Assembly (NCBI GenBank): GCA_030248225.1
Contig: JASANE010001626.1
Coordinates: forward strand, 48,841-112,840
Direction of reading: 5' to 3'
Length of the DNA: 64,000 nt
Source of the DNA: Trileptium ribeirensis
Lineage: Eukaryota > Nematoda > Enoplea > Enoplida > Thoracostomopsidae
The notes below the pieces were generated by a model that saw only the letters and a program-made list of their open reading frames with translations, did not search any database and had not been told where the DNA came from. Every line of letters starts with the position of its first letter. The first letter of the stretch is position 1. Both the position numbers and the translations under genes were made by a program. This document shows positions 55,353 to 64,000 of the stretch, piece by piece.

Positions 55353-57153
55353 TCAATACTTCCAAGTATTCCTTTGCTTGCCTTTCCACGCATTTTGGTT
55401 TTCAGGACTCTTAAGTTTTTCTTGTTCGTCGTCAATGCCGCCATGGACCTGTGCTCTTTCGAGTTCTTTGCGGAAATTTCTCGAAATTCTTGTCACTTGG
55501 TACGATCGCAGATTTCGAACTTCGTTCTCCATCTTGACCATAATCGCTTGACCGATTGACTTTTGTGTTGTGTTCGTCGCTTGCGGCATTTCTTTAGTCG
55601 CCACCTTGATCAGTGCTTCGATCAACTGCTGGTTCATCACCATTAATTGCTTTGGTTCTTTCGTTCTCATTTTGGTTCGTTATCCCCATTGCTGGTTGCG
55701 GTTGATGAAGTTGACATACGTACGGTGTCGCTGTTGCTAACGGTGCCCCAGGGTTGATCACAGAATTGTTTCCAATAAACGGAATTTGGTTGTCTTGCGA
55801 GGCTACCGGAGTTGTGCCGTAGTATCCGTATACTTCGTTGTGTGTTGCACCGATTGCTGTTCTTGGGTTTTGGCTCCGTATGCTCGTTGTTTGTGGCACA
55901 CCGCAATTCGTTACTATGTATTGGACTTGCGTTTGATTGTACGTGTTCGCCATTTGGGTTGCACCGAACTTTGCTATTGCGTGCGATATTTGTGCTTGAT
56001 GAGATGCGTTCACCGATTGACTTGCACCGATTCTTTTTTATTTGCACCGAACTGTGCTTGATTTACACAGAATCGTACTTGGTTGCCTTGCATGGCTCTC
56101 GGTTTGCACCGCATTGTATTGGATTCGTACCAATTCGTTCTTTATTTGCGTAGAATTGATCGTAATTTGATCGCAGTTTGCATTCGATCGCGTTAAATTG
56201 TGTTCAGTATGTACCAAGTTGATCGCCGCTTGTGTTAAATTGATCACCGTTTGAATTGAATCGCATTTGGTTTATATCGATTCGTTCTCTACTGACACCG
56301 AATTGATCGTAATTTGTAATGCATTGATCTTGGTTTGAGTTGAATCTCATTTGATTTGTATCGATTTGTTCTTTGCTGACACCGAATTGATTCCAAGTTG
56401 CTCCGTATTGGTCTTGATTTACGTTGTACTGCTCGGGGTTTACGTTGAATTGTTTACGATTTACGCCAATTCGTTCTTTATTTGATCCGACTTGTTCTTG
56501 ACTTGCACCGAATTGGGTTTGGTTCGCACCAATTTGATCACCGCTTGCGCTAAATTGGTCTCGGTTTGTATTTAGTCGTGCTTGATTTATGTCGGTTCTT
56601 TCTTTGTTTGCGCCGAACTGTCCGTACTTTGCGTCGTATTGGTCTCAGTTTGTGCTATGTCGCGTTTGGTTTGCACGGTCTTGATTTTGATTTGCACCGA
56701 TCGAATCGTAATTTGCATCCGATTGCGCTCGATTTGAGTTAAATAGCATTTGGTTTGCATCAATTCGTTCTTTATTTGTATCGAATTGATTATAGTTCGT
56801 ATAGAGGTGGTGGCCGTTGCGTTGAGTTGCATTTGATTTGTATTTGTTCGGATTTGATTTGCACCAATTTGGTTTTAGTTTGCATCGAATTAATTTGGGT
56901 TAGCACCGAATTGGTTTAGGTTTGCACCGGATTGGTTTGGGTTTACACCACGCTCATTTAAGTTTGCGCTGATTTGGTTGCGGTTTATACCAATTTGATT
57001 GTGGTTTACACCGATTGTCTGCTCGTCTTCGTTAGTCGTTTTCCGTTGCTGTTGTTGTTGAATCTCGACTGTGCTTCATTCACCGTTGGTTATTTATTGA
57101 TCATCGATTGTAATTATCGGATGTTCTTGCTCCGATTCTTTGTTCGGCGCCAT
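55353..57153 (-). pseudogene. Gag-like N/Q-rich frame of a retroelement, broken
   Basis: The frame begins with an ATG at 57153 (MAPNKESEQEHP...) and is interrupted by TAA and TGA within the first 30 codons. It runs through a poly-Gln stretch into a long heptapeptide repeat (about 57026-56020). After frame changes it continues as further Gln/Asn-rich sequence (MNASHQAQISHAIAKFGATQ...) and ends in a charged helical segment with NEVRNLRSYQVTRISRNFRK. No zinc knuckle is visible. I call it gag-like only from its position beside a gypsy pol remnant on the same strand and its lack of introns. A repeat-rich host protein is the alternative. Confidence 0.42.
56020..57026 (-). repeat. 21-bp minisatellite encoding an Asn/Gln heptapeptide
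   Basis: On the minus strand, units of 21 bases resembling AATCAATTCGGTGCAAATCA recur dozens of times. In frame they encode a heptad with consensus N-x-x-Q-[F/I]-[G/D/N]-[A/V/T]; examples are GVNHNQI, GINRNQI, GANLNQF, NYNQFDT and NKERIDA. One stretch of about 155 codons (roughly 56670-56203) is open with no ATG at its start. Units differ mainly at the x positions while N, Q and the aromatic/aliphatic position persist. Confidence 0.7.
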
Positions 57154-58845
57154 AAGTGGTTGGCCTAAGCCATATGGCTGGTAGTATTTCTCGCCTTGGA
57201 TTATAATCGTTGATCGTTTTCTATTAGTTTTAGAATTTGAACAGGCTTATGTAAAAACGTCCTGATTATGTGGTTTACTAATTCCTATTATAATATAATT
57301 AATTTATATTTTGGCTTGTGCCTTGTTTAGGACAAGGGATTAAATTTTCGTTTCGAAAATCTGACCACTTTTATTTCATTACGTTTCCCCACTTTTACAC
57401 AACCTCGTGGTCAGCATGTTATATTTTACGACTTTGGAAGTGGTTAGGGGTTGATAGGGGAATTTTATAACGGCTATCGGTTATTAAAGTGGGACAGGAT
57501 TCGTCTTCAGAAAAGATAATTGTCCAACAAAGCCGGCAATGAAAACGTTTTTTACAAACTTGATAAACAAATTTATATATATATATATGTTCATTTATAA
57601 TAAAGCACGTTCTTTTGTATCGAAGTTTAGCTCATACCTGGCGCTTTTTCCAATAATTTAGCCGTGATCTTTTATTCCGTTTAAGCCACTCAATAACTCA
57701 GTTCATTTGGCTCTCGTTTATCTATTATTAATTACTATTAAGAGCTAGGTACAACTAATTCTAGTAGCCTGTTGTAAGGTCGATGTAATTGTCCCCGGAT
57801 GGCTGACAACTACACGAGTATTTATATAATTACCGAAGCTTAATTCTTTAGAATTACGCTAATCAGCAGCCCCCAAATGGCTGACCACCGCATTAACTTT
57901 AATGCTAGCGATTAAAAGTTAGGGTAGTTAATACTTTGATTACACCTCTTGTGAGTTCATACAGCAGACCCCCGGATGGCTGGCCACTGCAGGGTCATTT
58001 AACTACCTTAGGTTAGTTACTTAGAATTATTGTTACTACGGCCGTTATGTTAACGTTCCTGTTCCCGGATGGCTGACGCGATACGCAATTATAAAAACTG
58101 TCAAGTAGTGGCAAGCTACTATCCAGTTTTTTTCTCAAGATCTTTGGCCCTCGGCTGGCTGGCCAAAGCGGCAATAAGATGGGTCAACTAGCTATATGGA
58201 TGTCCGAAACTTCGCCCCTTACTCACCCGGTCTACTCAAGATTAGCAATACTTGTTAAGTCGCTTCAGCAATCCTTATTGCCACAGTTACCACAGTTTTG
58301 CTACTACCCCGGACCCACTTAGTCTACTCACCCTGGTAGATCTCACTCAGCGCTTTAGGGCAATTTGTAAATATTGCTAATTATTAATAGTTAATAAGCC
58401 ATTAACAGTACTGTTAAATATCTAACACTAGAGTTTTTAATTAGGAAGATTAATATAAACAAGTAAAGGCCAAGTACTTTTTAATTATACCTACGTGTGT
58501 AGTTCTGAGCCAAGATTAGGTTAATTCTTTAACCAAGAAGTTTGAACGTAAAACTTGAGCAGCACTGGCCTTTCCAGGTACTACTATATCCTCCAAATAA
58601 CAAACGCACCGATTAAAATTCAAGACCCGTAAACAATAAGCTAAGCTATCAAAATAGAGTAGCTATGTCGGCAAAAATAATTAAATTTAGTTAAAATAAC
58701 AACAGGTAATCGCCATAGCATTATTCTTTATGCGTTACTATATTTCGAAACTATGAACACTCAAGCACGAGTGCAATTCTTTGTGCTATATTCGCATTGT
58801 AAATTAAAATCCGTATTAGACTGCTAATTGAAAATCTAAGACAGC

Positions 58846-59075
58846 AACTTTCAGACTAGTAAACTACAACAAAAACAGTTAACTGCTGTGTGTTAACTAA
58901 TATGTTAGCTACTTGCATCTTCTGATGCAATTTATGCAAATTAGGTGAAAAGGAAAGAAAACAAAACGGAAAGGGAAACAAAAGAAAAGGACGCAGAAGG
59001 GAGGAAAGGGTATAATAACTAAAATGGTGGGAACCCTGTGTTTTAAAGAAATTTTTGGGTGTTTGGCGAGTTGTT
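58846..59075 (+). repeat. Direct repeat with long purine tract, copy 1
   Basis: This segment matches 60783-60975 in the same orientation, about 1.94 kb apart. Both contain GCATCTTCTGATGCAATTTA, then a purine-rich run of roughly 60 bases on the plus strand, then AACTAAAATGGTG. Copy 1 has an extra 15 bases after the purine run. They could be parts of two LTRs or a local duplication. Confidence 0.6.
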
Positions 59076-60782
59076 TTTTCTTTTTGTTGGGGTAAGGGTT
59101 CGTGTCACGGAGCTGGATAAAGACAAATAAGGTGCTCACCCGAAACGTGACTATCTTCGATATTCGAATTCGTTCTTTATTACGAGTACTGTTTTTACAC
59201 GTTAGACGTGAATACTGACAAAGGCAAACTAATCCACGAATCAACGGCATGCGTAGACAACCAAAGTTTATGTAATTGGACGTATTGGAATAAATAGCTG
59301 TACGTGAACACGTGTCGGGTTCACAGACAAGTTGGTTTGCGAATTAGATGCACGCCATATCCATCTGTTGATACGTAGCGTCGTATTAACACGTGTTAAT
59401 CTGAATGCAATTGGGTTAAAACCAGTAGCACATCAGTCACTTGAGAAGTGTGACGAACGCACCAATGGTTTTAACCCGGTAATGGCGGAGCACTAAGCAT
59501 TGGGAAGACAATATTTCGAAGTTGGCTTGTCTGTATTGAGATTTCTTCGTGTTGCTTCGTCATTTAGGATTTTTCTGCGGCGGCGCCTGAAATGCACAAA
59601 CAACAACGGCATTAACCGATAAACTTGGTTCACGAAGCAAGCAAGACTTCGTGACAGTTGGTGGGTATTTTTCTTATGACGGCTAGCAAAACAAAAAGGG
59701 GACCGGATTTGTCACCGAAGATTGTTTGGTCCGAGGTGTGGCCTGTTGGTATGCCGGTAGAAGGTTACTAAAACTAGATAGTGGAGGTCGAATACTATTT
59801 AGTTGAAATTCGTTCAACCTGTACAACCCCCGGTTGGCTGATTGCACAGAGAGAGATCCGTGGGCCCAGGGTTGGCTGGCCAGAGATTTTACGTGGGCAC
59901 TATCGGTGGTTCGAGAAGTAATCTAGGCCTCGCCCTTACTCGCCTAATCTTCTCAAGAATAACACTACTGGCTGAGCCACCCTCGATTGGCTGGCAGACC
60001 CAACAAGCAATGCTACTAACCTCGGCACCCTCAAATCTACTCGCCCTGATATTAGTCACTTGACACTGGGGGCCGAATTTTATAAATAATTACAAAGTCT
60101 TATTATAACTTATAGTCACTTCTCTTTATGAAAAAAAATTATTATTACTAATTTCTCTAATAGTTGTATTAAGATACATATTTGTGAAGCATACCGCTAA
60201 TAAAACCCCGTTCTTTAAAAACAATTATCCAATTCCATATCACTTGCACCAATGTGAATTCCAATAACACCTGTTCTTACGCAGGTCTTTGCGTTCAAAC
60301 TCATAAAGCCAAGTGCCACATATGATTAAGAGCCGAAGAAAACATAGAGATCATTTCCAAGATAGTATTATGAGCCCAAAAGCACAACTTCAAATACATA
60401 AACGCACGACCGTAAAATTCCACGTAAGCAATTAATATTTGGCAGCTAGGTCATCCCGACACTATAATAAAACACCATTAATAAAAAGCTTTATAAAATG
60501 CTAGAGGATCCTTTTAATTCAAATGCACTCTACAGGACAACCCAGATTGAAAGTAAAAATATTGTCTTAATTTAGCTTTGCTAAACTTAAGAATTGTTGT
60601 AAATATATGCAAATTATGTTAAGCTTAAGTTGAACCATTAAGAAATACAATTTTAAACAAAAACTCAAAGTAAGATTTTAGGGAGGAGTAAGTGAAAAAG
60701 TGGAAAATGAGAATTTAAAGGGGTTTTGGACCAATAGCCTACCGGACCCCCAATACAACTCAAAACCGCTACTCTCTAAAAC

Positions 60783-60975
60783 AGCAACTTTCCGACTGGT
60801 AAACTAGAATAAAAACAACTGTATGTTAGCTAATTGCATCTTCTGATGCAATTTATGTATGTAATTAGGTGAAAAGGAAAGAAAACAGAAAGGAAAACAA
60901 AAGAAGAGGACGCCGAAAGGAGGGAGCGGTATACTAACTAAAATGGTGTTTAAGAAATTTTTTGGTTTTTGCGCG
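60783..60975 (+). repeat. Direct repeat with long purine tract, copy 2
   Basis: This is the partner of the repeat at 58846-59075. After it a second repeated block begins: TTTGGACCA...TACCGGACC occurs at 60.73 kb and again at 60.98 kb. Confidence 0.6.
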
Positions 60976-61475
60976 GGTTTGGACCAGAATTCCCCTGATA
61001 GCATACCGGACCACAACACAACCAAGACATTACAGTTTAATAATTTTCTAGCTAAGTAGTTGTCCAAAAGTACACTACAAAAAAGCACAATCACTAATTC
61101 CATTTGTATATTTCAATGAATAAGTTTCCAGAAGTGGCCAATGTGACTTTTACAGATGGAAGGAAAAGTGCATGCTATGCTGTAATCTATCATGTCTATG
61201 CACAGCTGGCTAATGCATCGCATTAACTACTAACGGTTTCCGTTTTTGCTAATTCGCTTGATATTGGGAGTAACGGCGTGGGCGACACCGTAAACAAAAA
61301 AGTAGGAGTGTGTTGCACTCTGTCAAAAATATATTTACGGTATGGGTATGACCCTAACTGTTTTACGGTAGGGTTGCGACTACCGGTGAACAAAAGTTAC
61401 AGTGAACGTTACAACGTGAACGACACATTACGCAGGGTAATGCCAAGGTCATCGAATTATGAAACGGAAAAGCAT

Positions 61476-61494
61476 GTGAGTCTTCGCCATCACA
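61476..61494 (-). mobile_element. Start of gypsy LTR after purine tract
   Basis: Downstream of the integrase stop on the minus strand, a purine-rich AAACGAAGAGG is followed directly by TGTGATGG, the expected arrangement of polypurine tract and LTR start. The LTR continues leftwards from 61494; I cannot fix its far end. The same junction is seen in the inverted copy at 63982. Confidence 0.5.
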
Positions 61495-61658
61495 CCTCTT
61501 CGTTTAGCTTAAGGCTCACCGTGAAGGCGAAAAGTGTCTGTTTTTTCTTGCGAGTCTACTTGCATCTTACTAGATTCGTTGGATCGTACGCGGGTGTCGC
61601 AGGTGCTGCTGGTGGTTACATCGGAGAGGCTTCGAGAGCTTCAAGTGTGTAAACCAGT

Positions 61659-63642
61659 TCAATTCCAACGTCGTTCTGGGCTGACGGTTGTTAATGGCTC
61701 CAGGTCGGTATTCGGAAGTTCTCCAGGCTCGTCATCTTCGATTGTGGGGTAGTATGGTTGGAGTTTTTCCAATTGTCGTCGCCATTCTAGGCCGCGAAGT
61801 TCAACATTTGCGGTGAAGGTGTGGTTTTCCATTTTTGACCACGGCTAGGGCCCGTCGGGCTGATAGTCCCATGTGGGGCCGTAGCATAGCGCATAGACAG
61901 GATCTCCAATTTGCAACGTTCCGATGATCCTTGAAACTTCATCTCGCTGAGATTTTGCAGCATGACTGGCTTGTTTGCCTTAGGCGAGATGTGCTGGAGA
62001 AGGAACTCGGGTATCGATCTTGATTCGGAGCTGTCGGGAGTTGAACAGTTCACTGGAGGAGTATCAATGGAAAATCGGGATCCGCCGGTATTACATCAGA
62101 AACCCCAGAGTAGGGCTTTCTTCGGGGAGAACTGTGACTTTCTCATGGCCTGCTTAATGGTTTGGATAATTCATTTTGCTGCGCCGTTAGTCGCAGGATG
62201 ATACCGGGCACCCGTAATATTGACGATTCCCTTGTAGTGCCACCAGCATTGCAATTCTTCAGACAGGAACATTGCAGCATTATCGGTCACCTGGGTGTGT
62301 GGGTATCCGAAGTGGGAGAAGTCTTCTTCCAAGACGTCGATGGTCGCTTTGGCGGTATGCAGGGACACTTAGAGTAAGCATCGACAATTACCAACCAATT
62401 AGAACCCATGAAGTTGATTGCGTGGTCCAGATGAATACAACTCCAGGGATTTTCGGGCATCATCCACCGGGGGATAGCAGATTTCGATGGTTTGTTCTGG
62501 TGTTCTCCACATGGCACGCAATGGCGACGCGGTGATTCGATATCAACGTCGTAAGGCCAGTAGACAGCGGTTTCAGCAAGGGTATTCATACGCTGCATGA
62601 CAAAGTGTCTTAGGTGTAGGAGATCCAAAACGTGCTTTGGTTTTTGGTATTACAACGTGGTTCTCAAGGATAAGGAGTCCATTACATAGGCCAAGCTGAT
62701 CTTTGATTTGCCGGAAGCATTACATATTCGTACCTTCATCGCTCGTCTGAGGTGGCCAGCCTTCGCCAGTAAATAGCATAACGGTAGCAATGGTTGGATC
62801 TTTGGAGGATTTATGCACACGCCATTCTTGACCTGCCGCAGTCACATTGCATGGCGCAGACCATCACAGGATCTTCGTTACTTCCTTGCGCATCGAATTA
62901 GTAAGACTGTAGATGACTCAGGGCGTCTGCGTTGCCATGGTATGAGGTCTTCCGGTATTCAATGGAGTAGCTGAATTGACTGAGAAGTAATGCCGTTTGC
63001 TGCCAATGCCGGTGTTTCCATTTCTGGTCCAAACATAGCGATCAGTGGCCTGTGGTCCGTAACCAGTGTGAACGGTCGTCCGTAGATGAGCTGGTATAAC
63101 TCTTCAAACCGAAAACGATAGCCAGGGCTTCCTTCTGGATTTGGCTGTAGTTTCGCTAGCATTCTGGTAGACTCTTCGATGCATTGGCAATCGAGTGTTT
63201 GTTTCCACTGGACAAACAGTGAAACTGTACAGATCCAAGCCCAACAGAAACGTTTCATCGAAGTGAACCAGAATGTCGTCGGTGGGCAAGACTTCCTTTG
63301 ATTTTGGAATGCGTTCTGCTCCGGTTCCTTCCAGACCCATGTAGCATTCTTCCTGGTCACCCGGTGGAACGGTTCCGCAATCGTTGTTAAGTCAGGCGGC
63401 CGGAACTTTGCATAGAAGTGGACAGATTCTAGGAATGATCGGAGGGTTTAGACATCTTTCGGTTCCGGCATTTTCAAGACGTCGTTGATGTTTGGTCCTT
63501 TGGCAATTCCTTCAGATGAAAGAATGTATCCCAGATATTCGATAAATGGTTGAGCACTTTTCCTGTTGGCATCGTAGGCTTTTTTCGTCGGGACGTTGTA
63601 GAAGACGGTGGAGGTTTTCTTTGTGCTCTTGGGCAAAAATTG
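61659..63642 (-). pseudogene. Ty3/gypsy pol remnant (RT end, RNase H, integrase)
   Basis: Read on the minus strand, the order is the end of reverse transcriptase (FIEYLGYILSSEGI at about 63.53 kb), RNase H (LYQLIYGRPFTLVTDHRPL at about 63.05 kb), the HGNADALS motif (about 62.93 kb), the integrase HHCC zinc region (about 62.5 kb), and the integrase core with WLVIVDAYSK and VTDNAAMF (62.4-62.2 kb). The integrase C-terminal part ends at a TGA (61659-61661). The domain order identifies Ty3/gypsy. Several frameshifts separate the blocks. At the third catalytic site the expected glutamate is lysine (NGAAK at 62174), directly followed by a stop, so the enzyme is inactive. Confidence 0.85.
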
Positions 63643-63643
63643 G

Positions 63644-64000
63644 TAAAACCACACCTTCACCGCAAATGTCGAACTTCGCGGCCTAGAATGGCGACGACAA
63701 TTGGAAAAACTCCAACCATCGATCCCGACAATCGAAGATGACGAGCCTTGGAGAACTTCCGAATACCGACCTGGAGCCATTAACAACCGTCAGCCCAGAA
63801 CGACGTTGGAATTGAACTGGTTTACACACTTGAAGCTCCTAGGAGCCTCTCCGATGTAACCACCAGCAGCACCTGCGACACCCGCGTACGATCCAACGAA
63901 TCTAGTTAGATGCAAGTATACTTTTCAAGAAAAAACAGACACTTTTCGCCTTCACGGTGAGCCTTAACAAACGCTAAGAGGTGTGATGGCGAAGACTCAC
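63644..64000 (+). mobile_element. Inverted second copy of gypsy 3' end, cut by window edge
   Basis: This stretch is the reverse complement of 61476-61832 with scattered differences. On the plus strand it carries the last part of integrase, its TGA (63813-63815), the spacer, the purine tract and 19 bases of an LTR starting at 63982. The minus-strand pol remnant breaks off at the same point (about 63642), so two gypsy pieces meet in opposite orientation. Confidence 0.75.

Larger units (their letters stand above)
57154..61475. other. Non-coding retroelement-like tract between gag-like and pol-like remnants
   Basis: I see no credible gene here. The tract holds at least eight copies of a short motif, C-C-C-(C)-G-G-N-T-G-G-C-T-G-R-C, clustered at 57.79-58.16 and 59.83-59.99 kb. 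It also has two 200-bp direct repeats with purine-rich tracts, and related paired segments at 58.14-58.38 and 59.82-60.07 kb. It may be a long LTR or leader region of the neighbouring gypsy element; neither end can be fixed. Confidence 0.35.

Noticed and set aside
55786..56153. Cys/Leu-rich plus-strand frames at 55.8-56.15 kb
   Set aside because: They are the complement of the N/Q-rich repeat; hydrophobic Cys/Leu content is what that complement produces.
57009..57153. GGCGCCGAAC at the start of the gag-like frame as a tRNA primer site
   Set aside because: It overlaps the ATG itself and is not next to an LTR end.
61278..61752. Plus-strand frames opposite the gypsy integrase end and LTR
   Set aside because: The minus strand carries the integrase C-terminal sequence; these frames are shadows.

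Overview
This 64-kb window looks like AT-rich nuclear DNA of an invertebrate animal. It has no operons or ribosome binding sites. Its credible coding blocks are short and bounded by GT-AG splice sites, separated by introns of 0.4-6 kb filled with mobile elements. I cannot name the phylum. No rRNA or tRNA gene and no CRISPR array is visible; one tRNA-like B-box motif lies near 42.0 kb.

Layout. 0-12 kb is mainly mobile DNA. A hAT-type element (1566-5542) holds a tandem pair of another repeat, which in turn holds a second hAT copy. Next come a 1.6-kb inverted-repeat element with recurring C-tracts (5706-7292), an element carrying a nucleosome-length satellite array (about 7.5-8.6 kb), and a small plus-strand exon (10274-10447). 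About 12.0-53.5 kb is one long minus-strand gene that I assembled from 12 well-supported exons plus one optional exon. Every junction is GT-AG and keeps the reading frame. It predicts a protein of about 1,160 residues whose family I do not recognise. Its introns hold hAT copies, a piggyBac-like element in TTAA, two families with 5-bp target duplications, fold-back elements and further satellite-bearing elements.

The right end (54-64 kb) is retrotransposon territory. A broken minus-strand gag-like frame (55.35-57.15 kb) encodes a long asparagine/glutamine-rich heptapeptide repeat. A 4-kb non-coding tract with recurring short motifs follows. Then comes a frame-broken Ty3/gypsy pol gene (61.66-63.64 kb, minus) whose 3' end is repeated in inverted orientation at the window edge.

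The most interesting items are the unrecognised long gene, the 21-bp/heptapeptide repeat, the satellite arrays carried inside a dispersed element family, and the layered insertions whose order can be read from target-site duplications. Element names (H, M, E, D, F, G, J, K, N) are local labels for this window only.
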